NCBI GenBank assembly: GCA_030386875.1
Contig: CM059559.1
Location: forward strand, 62,200,392 to 62,264,391
From: Morinoia aosen
Lineage: Eukaryota > Arthropoda > Malacostraca > Amphipoda > Talitridae
Length of the DNA: 64,000 bases
Direction of reading: 5' to 3'
This document shows, in pieces, positions 1 to 12,677 of this stretch. A program made the position numbers and the translations under genes. The stretch's first letter is position 1. Every line of letters starts with the position of its first letter. The notes under the pieces are model-generated. The model was not told the DNA's origin and searched no databases. It worked only from the letters and a program-made list of their open reading frames with translations.

Positions 1-669
1 GTGTTTTCGAAGTTCTTCACTTGTACAATATGTCGTGTTACGTGATAATTGGTAATTCGAGGTTCAGGTCCATCACGCGTCTTCATTTTGGTGCTCTATT
101 TTTCATTTTTTATGTGTGTTTTTTCCATGTTATTCTGTGCCTATACACTTTGCGAGAGGTTTACCTTATTGGGTTCATGAACGGATTTTATATCTTTGTA
201 CTAAATACGCTCGCACCATTGTGCGACCATGCTTATCTCACGATCTTTCATCGAATAAAATAATTTAATCTTTCAATTCATCATGGTTGTCCTCGTGTTG
301 ATCATGCAGCGGAGGTCTTTCTATCTATTTATTAATTCCCACATTGTGTAAATCTTCTTTCTTCAATTTATTTGCTCACTTCTTTCACTGTCGAGGGTTC
401 AAATTCTCACTTCGACATATGATTCTTCATACACGGAAACGAGGATCACCATTGTCAAGAGGCCGCGACAGTTTTAGAGTGTTATTCTACAGTGTTACGG
501 CGAGTTATTTCTCGCCGTAATCTGAGCGATTTTCTTGATCACCTGAAGCATAAGCACTTGACATGGGGTACTTTTTCTTTGTCGAAAATTAATGTGAAAA
601 AATTAGTTTGTTTGGTACCGTACTTCTTCGGCAAAGTAATCGGTAATTATTTTATTGCTGCTTAAAAGG

Positions 670-1506
670 ACAGCGTCCACCGTACGGACCTTTTTTTTAT
701 TAAACCTAGAGCAATGAAATTTGGTATACAGATAGGAAATGCAATTTGAAATCGTTTATCTTCTATGAAAAAATGCAATTTGCCCCATAGAAAACGATAT
801 ATTCATAGAAAACGAGGTTTTTGGGGGATTTTTTCAACATGCATTTCCTCTGTCAGTTTTGAGCTACAGTGATGATTTTGGTATCATTGGATTTGAAAAC
901 ACGTTTAAATTACAAAAACTTTAAAGCGTTTCCACATATTTCCAGTTTTAAATGGAAAAATGAAAAAATTCGAGAGCAACTTTTTTCTCTGAAAATTGCG
1001 GGTTTATGACGACATAACTTTTTAACAACAATTAATTTTGATTAACATTTCAAGTTTTTGAAAAACTCTGGTTTTTCCGCATCCAATGATACCCAAATCA
1101 TCATTGTAGCTTACAAACTGTCGGAGGAGATGCATTTTGAAACCCCGACGTGCGAGGTGTTCAGTATAGGCAAAACAAAGATATGTAAGCAATTGTAATT
1201 AAATTTTTTTAAAATTTTTGGTTCAGGTTAGACCCCTAAAATCATTGTAGAGTAATCCAGAGACAAAGGAGATGACATAGCAACGTCGCGCCGTGAAGAA
1301 AGGGCCATGGGGGAGGTGTAACATGATAAAATACCACTTCCTCCTCCCCTCCGCCCATTCTTCAAACCCCCTTAGCGGGTGAACGAGTGAACGTACGAGT
1401 CTCATTTTTTCACAGGATGTATCTGACCTCTTACACTTCTTATAGCAGCAAAAATCCAAGTTTCTCAAGTGATCTCAAAAACATGGATTCCTGTGGGGGA
1501 CGCTGT
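670..1506. repeat. Possible MITE with short diverged terminal inverted repeats
   Basis: The left edge reads ACAGCGTCCACC and the right edge, reversed, reads ACAGCGTCCCCC, followed by a similar ACGGA/ACAGGA step. TTAA-like sequence lies outside both edges (cTTAAAAGG on the left, TTAAGG on the right), but the target duplication is not clean. There is no coding capacity. The foldback at 839-1133 lies inside it. Confidence 0.35.
839..1133. repeat. Foldback with about 54-bp inverted arms
   Basis: The left arm (839-892) and right arm (1081-1133) are reverse complements at most positions; both contain a GTATCATTGGAT / ATCCAATGATAC core. The roughly 190-bp loop is AT-rich and non-coding. It is probably the centre of the larger inverted-repeat element around it. 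Confidence 0.6.
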
Positions 1507-2240
1507 TTAAGGACAACGTTCCCCATAAATATCAGATATCAGTAAACACATGATATATCAGATTAAGGTTGTTGTTCCTAACACTTTTCTTGGTACATTG
1601 CGCTATAATGCCATTTACTTTTTACAATATCATTACCATATGAAGTATGTTCCTATGTTTTATTTTTTCCATGTACGGCAACGTAATTCGAAATTTTTTT
1701 TTGAGGCCGCAAAATCTTTTCTGACGCCCGTTCTTGAGGTTGTAGTGGTCGGGGTTCCACTTCTTCAGGCGTAACTTTATGGATGGATGCTTAATCTTCA
1801 AATGGTTCGATTTTTTGTTGCTTATTGAAGTTTGGTTGTGCACTAAATGTTTTTGCCTGGACGCAAATTTTATGTACTCTGAGGAGAGTAAGTTCATATC
1901 GTCACATCTAGGTTAAAGGTCATGTTTGACATTAAGCTCTGAAGTGGGACTATTGTAGTTCCGCTAACGAAAAAATAGGATGTTACAACCCGCAGAAATT
2001 TGTAATGTAATATTTCATACTTAGTGAGTGTTTATGGCATGTTCACAGCTTTGAATGTTTTTATAACACACTTTAATGCATTTCGTGTAGTACTGAAAGT
2101 ACGGCTCGAGCACCAAATTATTTGGCGGAGGCCTAACGTCTTGAACTGCCCTCAGGACGCGCACCATTCGTCACTGCAGTGACCCGGTCTTTCGAGAGGA
2201 TTTCGTGGCCGATATTGGGCGGACGGACATCAAGGTATGT

Positions 2241-3430
2241 CCCAATTGAAAATTATCGCCCTTTTCAGGTAGTAAATTAGTCGTAAAAGGTCGAAAACGG
2301 CCCAAAAGGGCCAAAAATCACGACTTCAAACCGACTCCTACCTATACTTGGCCTATTAGGGCTTGAAAAGGGCTCTTCATTCAACTGGCCTTTTATAGGT
2401 CTAGTCAATGGCTGTTTGCGGGCTCATTCGGGTCGTTTAAAGTCGTTTTCAAGCCTTTTCGACGACCTCTATTTGGACGCGTAATAGATTGTAAAAAGAC
2501 TCGTAATCGTAAATGTTGTACAAGTCGTATTACTTCAGTAAATGTAAAGAACTAAATGAATTTCAACTAACCTAACTTAGTTAAGTTAGATTAGGTAAGG
2601 TTCGTTAAACATCTTCAACAATACTATAAATAATTAATCCAGTCAACATGAAAACTAGGATAGAAAAGCTAACTGCTGAGCATAACATCAAATTGGCACT
2701 TTATTAATGCATTATATAAATTAAATATGAATGATAGCTTATAACTGTTGGAACACTTGGGTTGTCGAACGCTGAGCATTCAACTTGTAATGCTTTACCC
2801 TAGTTACCCCTCAAACCTCGATTCTAGTCCTTCTATGTTCAGTAATCTTAATATATCCCAATGTAAATTTATTTTAGAAAAAGTTCCCACTTCTCCGCCG
2901 CTTATCATCGATACCTACAGCCGGAGAAGTATAAACGTAAGTCCGCTGCTTCACTCGCCTCAAATCGGAACTCACTAGGCGAAGCAGCCGCAAGACCCGG
3001 CCTAACAAACTCTTTATATCGTATAAAAAATCTGATGTTGGAGCTCTTTGAGGTCGTTGCAAGGCCCACTATAAGTCGTACGGAAGCCTAATAAGGCCGG
3101 TATTATAGCCTTGATCAAGCAGTAAGGAAGCCCAAAAGGGCCGGTATTAGCCTTGATCAAGCAGTAAGGAAGCCCAAAAGGGCCGGTATTAGCCTTGATC
3201 AAGCAGTAAGGAAGCCCAAAAGGGCCGGTATTAGCCTTGATCAAGCAGTAAGGAAGCCCAAAATGGCCGTTGCATTAGCCGTTTCGATGCCCAGAAATAG
3301 CCGTTTAAAAGGGCTTAAAATAAGTAGACATTTGCTCCGAAAAAGGCTAATTTACTGCTTGAAAACGACTAAACTCTTGGCTTATAACTGCCTGAAAACG
3401 ATCTGTAAAAGGCTCAGAATTTCAATTGGG
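2241..3430. repeat. Inverted-repeat element with CCCAATTGAA ends
   Basis: The left end starts CCCAATTGAAAATT at 2241; the right end closes TTCAATTGGG at 3421-3430. Both flanks inside these ends are rich in diverged motifs of the kind AAAAGGGCC / GGCCCTTTT, CAGTAAATTAG and GTCGTTTTC in opposite orientation. The 42-bp array at 3097-3264 lies in the right half. No transposase is visible, so it is probably a non-autonomous DNA element. Its superfamily cannot be assigned. Confidence 0.5.
3097..3264. repeat. 42-bp tandem array, four copies
   Basis: The unit begins CCGGTATTAGCC and ends AAGCCCAAAAGGG. Copies start at 3097, 3141, 3183 and 3225; the first has two extra bases and the last a G-to-T change near its end. 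Because 42 is divisible by 3, the minus strand shows a 14-residue peptide repeat, which is an artefact of the array and not a gene. Confidence 0.9.
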
Positions 3431-4036
3431 GTGTTTCCCTCTCACACAAGAGACATCCTTTTTTCCTCTTTCGTTCCAAACTCTCTTCCTGGTAACTTAT
3501 TTGCATATTTAGTGATTCCCACACGTGTTAAATGAGTTCTATCGGACAAATGTTCATATCCCTGCAAAGTCGTTTTAAAAAATCTCCAGCCGAAAATTGC
3601 TATGAAACAAAATTACACTCGCCTATTTTAATAAAATGAACACAATTATCATTGAATGTAACGTTTTTCTTCTTCTTGTGTTGGAATACGTGTTTCCTTT
3701 TAAGCCAATTTGAAAATATAATTTTACTTTGAAGATGAAAGATTAATAAATCAAACAGCATTTGAGTCAGATTGGTAAATGTGGTTGTGATGCTAATGGT
3801 AGTTAGTTGAATTTTAGAAATTTATAATGATAATTGTTTCCCCGAGCCTGATATGATTATCATCATAAACCTTCTTGGAACATTAATAATTTTACATTTC
3901 AAATGAAAAGTCTACAGTTAGTAATTGAACGGCAATTCATGTTTGGTAACCAGTTAAATAATACGCAACAATATTGGGACGCCGTCTGTATTGGGCGTGC
4001 GTGAGCTGTGCGGACTGACAGTCGCTGTGCCGGCAG

Positions 4037-4282
4037 GAGGTGGTGGTGCGACTCGTGGTAGAGGCTGCAGACAGGCTCGTGTGCCCCACCGTGCTAGGGG
4101 AGCTGACGCTTGCCATGCGGCACCTGCCCCCGGCGTCTCTCGCAAGGCAAAGCGTCACGAGCAGCCTGTCCTCCCCTCGCCCGCAAGATGCCGGAGGAGG
4201 AGATGAGGGGCACGCTGAACTTGCGGAGGAAGTCAATGAGTCTCCTCCATCGCTCACTTATTGTCTCTCTCCTCCATCTCAG
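4037..4282 (+). CDS. Synaptotagmin-family protein, exon: end of C2A and linker
   Basis: This internal exon encodes 82 residues. The first 30 fit the end of a C2 domain: a beta strand (VVVRLVVEAADRL), then the loop-3 region and V-L-G-E-L-T-L, which matches the I-G-E-V step of synaptotagmin C2A. The rest (S/G/E-rich, ending S-P-P-S-Q) fits the linker between C2A and C2B. The 3' end is a CAG/GTATTT donor in phase 0, matching the next exon. The 5' edge is less sure: an acceptor AG lies at 4035-4036 and another at 4020-4021, and an in-frame stop at 4016-4018 rules out an edge further upstream. In calcium-binding C2A domains loop 3 carries three Asp; here they read Ala, Asp, Thr, so C2A calcium binding is probably lost. 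The exon is GC-rich compared with its surroundings. Confidence 0.62.
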
Positions 4283-5850
4283 GTATTTTTGTCATTGATG
4301 CGTGTTTCTAATTATTTATTCCTTTTCGGTTTATGTTTCGTTCGCATTGCTGTTCACTCCAATTTACTCAACTTGTGTGTTTCGTCAGCACAGGTGTTCT
4401 CAGACTAGCCTTCGAGATACAGCTGTATGATACTCACCTCTTAATTCTGCCACATTCGCTATGCTTAAGGCGTAGATGCTCTAAATATATCATCACAGAA
4501 TAATGGATATAAAAATTTCAGCTGCAGAAAATATTTTTGCAGGCATAGTTTTTCATTTCGTTCACCAGTAACTACGTGGAATATTATAACGAGTACTACG
4601 TGGAACTATGTATAATATTCTTGAAGCACACTCATGCCATAGAGTTTTTTGAATAATGGAAGTGTTTGTGAAGCTTTACTGAAAATTTTTTTCTTAAGTT
4701 TCGTACACAACGTAGTATTTATTTGCATAAGTAAAAAATGAATTTCGTATTTTAGGATGCAGTGACGAAATTATTCGTACACCTACCAATGTTCATTACT
4801 TTCAGCCATTTCTTGCTCACAAATGGATGTAAGATTCCGGAATACTCGTATGTCAGAACAATAAAAACAAAGAAAATTTTAAGAAACCTAATCATCTTTA
4901 CTAAGAAAACATTTCGGAGTCATTACAATACTCCTATGTCATTACGTAATATAAAAGAATTTCAAAACTCCATTTCCTGAACGACAGGACCTTTTTAAAA
5001 AATAAAGAACATATCGAAAAGAAAAGGAATTGAGAGAAAACAACTGTGAAGTGAAAAATTTTTGCTCTAAAGGTATTGAGTGACTTATTTCAAGGAATTC
5101 ATACGTAGTTCTATTTATTGCGAAGGAATTTGAAAATATATAATTACCAGTATAATAGAACCAATTGCACTAATGAACACAACGTACAACAATGACCATT
5201 ATCGTTGAACTTCTCATTTGATGGCAAAATGGTAGAGATAAAAACTCAATAAAAGCTTTAAGATTTGACCAATTAATCCTATTGTTTTGAGGCAAAGTTT
5301 ATTGACGCTCCTAAGTCCGGTAATAGATTTCACATACTGTTTATTGCGCAGTTAGCATAACTCCGAGTTGTGCAGAATGATATCTCCCAAGACTTGGATA
5401 GGATAGTGATCAGCGTTATGTACTCGCACATTTCAATGGTTGGCAATACAAATGAAAACATACTCGCACATGGCTCACATGGGCTCTAAGTTCGCTAAAG
5501 TTTAACTGAAATTTTCTTGGACATGTAAACAAATTTTGGAACTAGCACAGTGCAATTACTGATCCCGGATAAAAAAAGTTTGAGTACTTCATTCTACATA
5601 GGTTTCCGGTTGAAAAAACACTCAGATTGTAGCACAATCTTCAGCGAATTAAATTATTATACTGCTGTGCAAGTCAGTTCTTTAACCTATGAAGTACGAA
5701 CATATCTGGATACATTTGTTCACAAATGTATCAACTCCACATTGAGTTTAAAATCAGACATTGTACTTTTGCACTTAGCAGTTTTAGCGTTAATATTGAG
5801 AAGATTTTCATTGGTGACGAGGAAAACATTAGAATGTCTCGAATACCTGG

Positions 5851-6195
5851 GTGATGAATATTTTTGTAGGCGAGTCCCTGTTCGGACGCCAGTTGATAAT
5901 TATTTTGGCGAGTCATTTTTCGGCCGCCAGTTTATATTTATTTTGGCGAGTCCTGTTCGGACGCCAGTTGATAGTTATTTTGGCGATTCTTTTTTCGGGC
6001 GCCAGTTTATATTTATTTTGGCGAGTCCTGTTCGGGCGCCAATTGGTAAATATTTTTGTAGGCGAGTCCCTGTTTCGGCGCCAGTTGATAGATATTTTGG
6101 CGAGTCTTTTTTCGGGCGCCAGTTTATATTTATTTTGGCGAGTCCTGTTCGGACGCCAGTTGATAGTTATTTTGGCGAGTCCTGTTCGAGCGTCA
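5851..6195. repeat. Tandem array of about 37-bp units in two alternating types
   Basis: Half-units carry TTTTGGCGAGTC followed by (T)TTCGGxCGCCAGTT. One type continues GATAGTTATT and the other TATATTTATT, so the higher-order period is about 75 bp. Each half-unit has the inverted GGCG...CGCC pair and could form a small hairpin. The array is open in two plus-strand frames over some 200 and 120 codons, which reflects the 75-bp period and not a gene. Confidence 0.85.
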
Positions 6196-6404
6196 CCTTT
6201 TTTTATAACGTCCCTGGCTTAGGGGTTTCTGAGGGCCGTATTTCTTAGGCTTGTTTTTCCTTAGGAATCTTTCTGATACTTCAGGGATAAAGAGAAGTCA
6301 GTTGCTGACTGATTATTTATCAAGGCGAGGATTTTTCAAGAGTTCTTCTGTTCACTGCTATAGCATTCAATTTTCTTCAGAGTTTCAGGTGGCTGCGGCT
6401 AAGT

Positions 6405-6510
6405 AGTGAAATTTCGAGCTAAGCTAAAACAAGCATTGAGCTGATTTCAAGCTAAATTTGAGCTGAGCTAAACAAGCTTCGAATTCAAACGGAGCTAAAA
6501 CAAGCTAACG
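6405..6510. repeat. Degenerate GAGCTAAAACAAGC repeats
   Basis: Variants of GAGCTAA(AA)CAAGC recur at least four times within about 100 bp, with irregular spacing. There is no coding content. Confidence 0.6.
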
Positions 6511-8429
6511 AAAATTTGAAGTTCGTGATGGATGTATGTTTCACAAGTATCTGGGATACGCGAGCTCAGTCATTTGAGGGAGGATTTATTTTCCCTCCTG
6601 TGAAATTCCAGTGGCACTAGTCGACCTATCTTGGCGATGGCCTAACATTGGGATAAACATGAATAAAATAGAAATTGCAATCTTTTTAAGACATGTTCCC
6701 TTACCAATCGGAGCATATACAGAAAATGAAAGACGAGGGAGGAACAAGCATGCGTTGTCACATTCACAATGAAAATTTTTCGTGCAAAGCACACGTTGGA
6801 ACATCGCAATCCTAAACATCCTCACGAAATGAGCGAAGAAGTTCTTTGAGCTCCAAGTGCGCTTGAAGCAAACCGAACTGCGTGACTCTAAATGTTGAAG
6901 GGCATGGTGAAATTGAATTTTCATTGGAAGCAACATGTTCTGACTCAATTTTACATGCAAATTAGCTTAGAATAGGATGAATGTTAAAGAACTGAGCTTT
7001 TAAATGCGATCGTTACAGATAACTACTGATCTTCTCTGAACCGGCCGAATGGATAGTTATCAGGTTGAATGTTGAGAAGCCGTAAATTTCAAAAATGTTC
7101 TATCATAAAAAGAAACCTGAGGAATGATGTTTTAGGTACTGGAACGGAAAGAAGTAGCGTAATTGAACCATGGGTGTGGCATACCACAAAAAGTGTAAAT
7201 CAATTTAGAGTAGTATTATATATTTCTAAATAGATAAATATCTGCTACCTTTCTAAGATAAGCAAACTCGGTGAGGAAAAATTTCACTTTTCAGTACTAC
7301 TAAGCTGCTGCTCATAAATCGTTTTCACCCTAACTGGCTAGGTACAAAAGCAGTTTTTTAAAAAGTCAGCTAATAATTCTAGTAGGGATTTTAACCTCGT
7401 AAAAAACTAATAATCTGTTATCAAAAGGATATTATATAAAATGACAAGCAATATTAGAGTAAGAAAAAGTTTTGGAATGGAATTGAACGGGCTGCGGCAA
7501 AGATCAAATCAGCTAAAGTTTCAAAATAACTCTTTAATAAGCAATCAAAATATTAAGATATTATCCAAACGTGGAGTCACATCAAAAAGTGAACAATTAC
7601 TGTTTATCTACTGTAGTTCATATTTATTTTTACCCTGTCATACCTTATTTATGATTTATGGGTACAATTCATTTAAATATTCCTATATTCATTTAAAAAT
7701 TCAAACTATGTCTTAAATAACTCGTTGTATAATCAAGGGTTTTCAAGTTTCAAGAAGAATATTTCACCATTTTAACTATTATCTTTTTTCCGATTGCGTT
7801 TCAAAGTGTTCAAAAATTGATTTTTACACCGAACAAATCACTTTGTGCCCTCAAAATTATGACTTTTCCATAAGTATTACTAACAATAGTGATATACATA
7901 ATCTGTGTTAATGTAGTCAAGTATAGAGTGATCAATAAAAAATTTAATAATTTAGAGACCAATGTTTGACGGTGAGGCTTTTCTCACCACGAGCACAGGG
8001 CCAACACGCAAACGTGAGAGTGGGCGCTTGTTTTTTTCAAGTTGTTTTATTTCAAATGGTGATGGCAATCCAATTGCCATTAAATGACTACTGAAATCCA
8101 ATGATTGTATCAAAATAGTGAATGCAAACCTCGTTTCATTTGTTGGCGCAATAACTTGGGCTCGACCGCCCGCTTCAACTCCCCCTTGAGAATGACATCT
8201 AACATAGCTTTACATGTACGGCATCGTCCCTCTAAAAAACATATTGCAGCATGGGTCTTCTATGAATCCAGACTGGTATTAACTTCAAGATTGAATTGGA
8301 AGTTTGAATCCATGTTCGAACTCAGGAAACGTTCGAGAAATAGAATACACAGCCAATAATGAATGAAGTAATATTCCAGCATAAACATTTTCATTGTTTC
8401 GAATAGTGTAATTACTATGCATCAGAAGG

Positions 8430-9130
8430 CGTGAGGATGAATTGAGCTATTGACTCTTTTTGCAGTTCGTTCATTTCCTTCTTTCCAGTGATCAAATGTT
8501 TTTTGTCAATCCATTTGCTGAACGATGTTCTTGTGTAATTCATAAAACGGAATTTGCCTGAACGGAAACTGGAAATTACGATCTTTTGCATAGAATGAAT
8601 AATAAATGAAATGTTTCATATAAAATCTGCGAAGGTTCAATCTTCAGCTCTTTCAAAGAGTGGTGAACATTAGCGGGCGCACGAACAAGTTCGTCGCTAA
8701 ATGTACTTCACAGAAATGTTTCTGTCTTTTCAATTCCAACCTGGAGAGCATTTCCTTTTTGTTTCATCTTGAAGATAGCATAATTGAAAAATGTAATCTG
8801 CGATGCTTTATAACTCTCAAGTAAGATCGGGCGAATGGATGGGCGAATTAAAACTTTATGACCAAATTCTTCAGTGAGATTCTTAGTCGCTCTTGAAGTG
8901 TGGCGTCTGGTATTGCTATGGTGCATGATTACTCCTTTACTATTTATAAATAAAGGTCGTTTTTCCTGGAAAATACTCTTCAAACGGCTCAGCTGGTGGC
9001 AGTGTACTTCAGCAGCTATCGTTTTATAGGGACCTAACAGCACGAAATAAACAATTCTCTTTTTGTCACCCCACGCATACAGAATAATTTTTGGATGCAG
9101 ACGACGTCGAGGCAGAAGAATAGGCTTTGA
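8430..9130 (-). pseudogene. Decayed mariner transposase, catalytic part
   Basis: The minus-strand frame 9043-8708, extended upstream to about 9110, matches the catalytic core of DD34D mariner transposases: L-H-P-K near its start, Q-L-x-R-L then K-R-P-L, the H-H-S-N-T-R-R-H-T box (family form H-H-D-N-A-R-P-H-T), and E-F-G-H-K-V-L near where the family has W-E-V-L. The second catalytic Asp is replaced by Ser, and the S-P-D-L-A-P-S-D-Y box is unrecognisable. I see no DNA-binding N-terminus and no clear terminal repeats. It is a dead fragment inside the large synaptotagmin intron. Confidence 0.65.
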
Positions 9131-9629
9131 AGTACGGCTCAGCCATTTTGTTTTACGTTCTGTCTAAAAATAGTGTTTGAAGTTGACGGGAACGCAATGA
9201 GACACAGCAGTCCACATGTTGTTGGCGATTGTTTTTTGGAAAATCGTGTTAAACCCATTTTTCTAACAGTTATTTATTATAACAATTATCATAAAATATG
9301 AAAAAAAGAGTGCTATTTTACTTTTTTAGACGGCTACACGTGTTATTTTTTAAGTTAGAGTGTTATAATGATTCGTTAAAATTATAAATTAAGAAACGGA
9401 TAGAACTTTCGTTACGACTTGATGTATCACTTTTTTTGAGATTTTTCGTCCGGTGAACTTCAACTGCCATCGATAAATGGTGTTTCTGATAAATACATAT
9501 AATTTCCCTTTATTTGCCTAAATTTTAAAAATTCGAGAGAAAAGTATCCTAATTTTTTTTAGAGTTTGACAGTTTATTTTACAAGCAAGGAGAACGTAAG
9601 ATTTATTCGATATGACCGCGTTCAATCAT

Positions 9630-10690
9630 AATGTCTTCGATCTTCACGCTTTCAAAAGTCATACTCGGCACGGATAACTTCTGGCATTTCTAACGACTCC
9701 GCTGCTTTATTGATGTCCCTAAGGGCTGCGACGCTGTTGTGAGGCTTTGAACGAACTTTGTCCCCAATTTTCAACAAAAATAGTAATCCTACAGGTTCAA
9801 GTCAGGTGGGTTGAAAGGCCAAAAGTTTTTTTTCAGAAATGCGCACCGGACTTCTAGAGAGAGCCAACGGTTTTGTTCGCCCTGTTCATATCGGAATTCT
9901 GTTGGAACTTGAGCTTTTGATTTGAAGTCTTGGCAGTCATATATGGATTGATTTCTTGCAAGACGTTGCAGGAAGATTCAGCATTCATTTTTTCGTTGTC
10001 GGCAAAAAGTGGATAAAAACGTCACCCGTACTCGAAACTAGGCAGAGGGTCATGACGCTAGCTTTTTTGCGTGGCAATCGTGGGTTAAAACTCTTAGTTT
10101 TTTGGGGTAATCTAGCGACAGTTGCTTATTTTACAAGCTCCATTAGCTTCAAAATTTTTCCAATCCGAGGAGAATCTTGGGTTGATCCGTAAGTCTCAAA
10201 CCAGTTCAAAACTAACACTTCTCCAACAAATATCCTCCATATTATTAGTGATAAATTGCTTCCTACCTGGTGCTCAGGAGGTTAAGCCAAGGTCTTAGAT
10301 CGCTCTGTGAATTTTAGGAATGCTGACGAGTTTCTTCTTAGCCAATTTCGATAATTATTTGGTAGGCCTTGACGCTTCTTTTAAGGCCGGATAGAAAGCG
10401 AGCTTGGCGAATTTTTTCTTTTCCTGTCGTGTGGATGGGATAGTTCAGCGATCTTAGTCAAATTCATTAAAACGCTTACAAGCGTCGTAAACTGTACCCT
10501 TAGAATACTAGAGGGATTTTGCAATAAAGGCTGGGCTTCAGCCTGCGGGACCGAGTTCATAGATACTCGTACTTGAACATTTCGGGTGTTCCATTGCGCA
10601 ATGTTCATGCAATTAACTTTGTTAATTGCCGGCTTCATATAGAACTGAGCGTAATTGATACAATTCAGTGCTGACAATTTTTAAAGGGAT
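9630..10690 (-). pseudogene. Decayed Tc1/mariner-superfamily transposase
   Basis: The minus-strand reading is broken by many stops. Near 9840-9760 it gives a P-P-D-L-N-L then K-P-H-N-S-V-x-A-L-R series, like the S-P-D-L-N-P ... K-P-H-x-S-V-E-A-L-K region of Tc1/mariner-type DDE transposases; G-H-I-E near the end also fits. Further upstream (10500-10200) fragments such as R-Q-E-K-K-K-F-A-K and D-L-G-L-T fit the helix-turn-helix part. Terminal repeats were not recognised. The order and orientation of the matches are consistent with one old element. Confidence 0.4.
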
Positions 10691-11659
10691 TAGAATTACA
10701 AACGGTTTCAAATTTGTACGAATATGTGAGAAAGACCCAGTACATTTTCAGTCACTCCTGCATATGCCTGACATAAAACAGCAACGTGAGCGTGCAAATA
10801 ATGTTTTATCCGTAACATTTGATTCTATGTATGTAACTTATTTTACTGCTAGTATAGCAGTGCATCTGTATAAATTAAAATTATTGCCCAACTTTTTGTC
10901 TCAACTTTGTTTAGGGCACTACTTGCTTCGGATAGTGTGACAAAATTCCAATGACGACATGGTAGACTTTCAAAATAATTCACCTTTTCATAAATGAAGA
11001 CTTTAATTATCCCACTTTATAAGAAATGAAAACTTCAAAACAAATTAGGCCTACATCTGTCATTTATAAAATTGTAAATGGGAACTTTACATAGTTTACC
11101 AGAAGCTTTTTCTACAGTCTTAATTAATGGGTGAATTTGCCGCGCGGCTATTTGCTCAAGTATCAACATTTTTATGCCAAGAGAAAAAGTCTACAATAAT
11201 TTATATTTCCCACGAACGGCTTCATAAACAAATTCCTTCTACATTGCGGCGAGTAAAACCGCGCCTAGCAACGCCACGAATTTTGTTTACGAGAAGGAGA
11301 AGGAAAATTGTTACTTGTTCGCCGTACCGAGCATTTATTAATTGTGTGGTATAAATTTTAAGAGGAGTGCCAGTGAAGTGGATGTTTTTATTTTTATGAG
11401 TGTGACTGCTGCATGCAGACTAATGTTGGTAGTTCTAAGCGTCAACAATTCATTTGACACAGCCAACATTCAGGAATTTCCCATAGAACCGGTCGCATAC
11501 TTTCCTCTCCTTCTTATTCAGCAATCCGAATTTCCATTCTGTGTACCACCAATTTCGAACAAGATCTTCGCATTTTAGAATCTTTGTTCAGATATACTCA
11601 TAAGCCTGACTCAAATAAAGACTTGAGTGCAGTTAAACTGAACATTGCGTCAACCTACT

Positions 11660-11760
11660 GACATATGTCTGTGTGTATGTATGTATGTTTGTATGTGGAG
11701 TGTGTTTACGCGCGTCTGTTTGTTAGGTTCCCTTGTGTATATGTATGAATGTATGTACTG
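11660..11760. repeat. GTAT/TGTG-rich microsatellite
   Basis: Imperfect GTATGTATGT-type repeats are interrupted by TGTGTTTACGCG. Confidence 0.8.
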
Positions 11761-12497
11761 ATAAAAGAGTGGGTGAATGATGCGATGAAAATGATCGTTT
11801 TTACTGTAGTTGAATGATTAGTAGGATTTAAGTTTTTACAAATGTTTGCTTATTTTTTGAACTTTCATGAACGTCCTGTATTTCAAGTTTTTTGACCTTT
11901 TTGTATTTTTTCAGCACTGAAGATAGAATTATAACATTCCGAAACATTTGCCGTAAGAAATAAATAAAAATGTAGATTTTCACGTGGTTCTCCTTTTTAT
12001 CTTACGCATGAGATTCCTTCTGAATCGACCAATTAGAAACATAAATTTTAACTGAAGGGAAAATATTATTTATAATACTAAATTGATGCCGAAGTTAATC
12101 ATCTCGTTGGGTAAAAGTTCGCTCTCGGAAGTTACACTATAAAGTTCTACATATTTTTTATTTCGGTTACTACAGTTATAAATACGGTAACGCCTGAGGT
12201 CCTGCAACTAAAACTACACCCAAAGGCAGGTCGAAATTAATAAAATGCAGGAACCAGCAGCACGGAGGAATAGGCTACTTCTGAGTTAGAAACAGCCCGA
12301 GGATATAGCCTCTAACGAGACTATTTTATTAATCTTAAATCTAAATGCAGCTTCGTCCAAAGCTGCTCTCGGCCTTAACATCAAGTTTTAAGAAATCGCA
12401 AAGTGATAGATTTTAAGCGAAGAAAAGGAGTTACTCTTTCAACGCTGTTCAATCGGCCGTGAGCAGAGCGCTTCGCTATCTAAAGATACTACTAGAA

Positions 12498-12677
12498 CAC
12501 TCACTTGAGCTATCTAGCAGATGGTCTGTGAGACTGGTAGGTAGGAATAGCCCTATTACGAGCAGTTATCCTCACACTGAACTCGCACGTTTTATCCAGC
12601 ATCCAGCATGCGAGATGAAAATGCCATTTCTACCTTCCAGTCACGCACACTATATCTGCTAGATAGCTCATGCGAGT
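12498..12677. repeat. Small foldback element
   Basis: The 16-bp sequence at 12507-12522 (GAGCTATCTAGCAGAT) has its exact reverse complement at 12654-12669. Similarity extends outward (ACTCAC / reversed ACTCGC), giving arms of about 30 bp. The loop is about 130 bp and shows no gene. Confidence 0.65.

Larger units (their letters stand above)
1..4036. other. Upstream intron or intergenic DNA, no gene seen
   Basis: No open frame here resembles a known protein. Because the first synaptotagmin exon found begins in the middle of a C2A domain, this stretch is probably intron, with the 5' exons outside the window. It holds three inverted-repeat structures, listed separately. Confidence 0.5.

Noticed and set aside
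3014-3244. Minus-strand frame with a 14-residue peptide repeat
   Set aside because: It follows from the 42-bp array being divisible by 3; no other sign of a gene.
5550-6248. 232-codon plus-strand open frame, the longest plus-strand frame in the first 10 kb
   Set aside because: Its last 120 residues are the translated 75-bp repeat and a second frame is open over the same array; the rest has no family motif.
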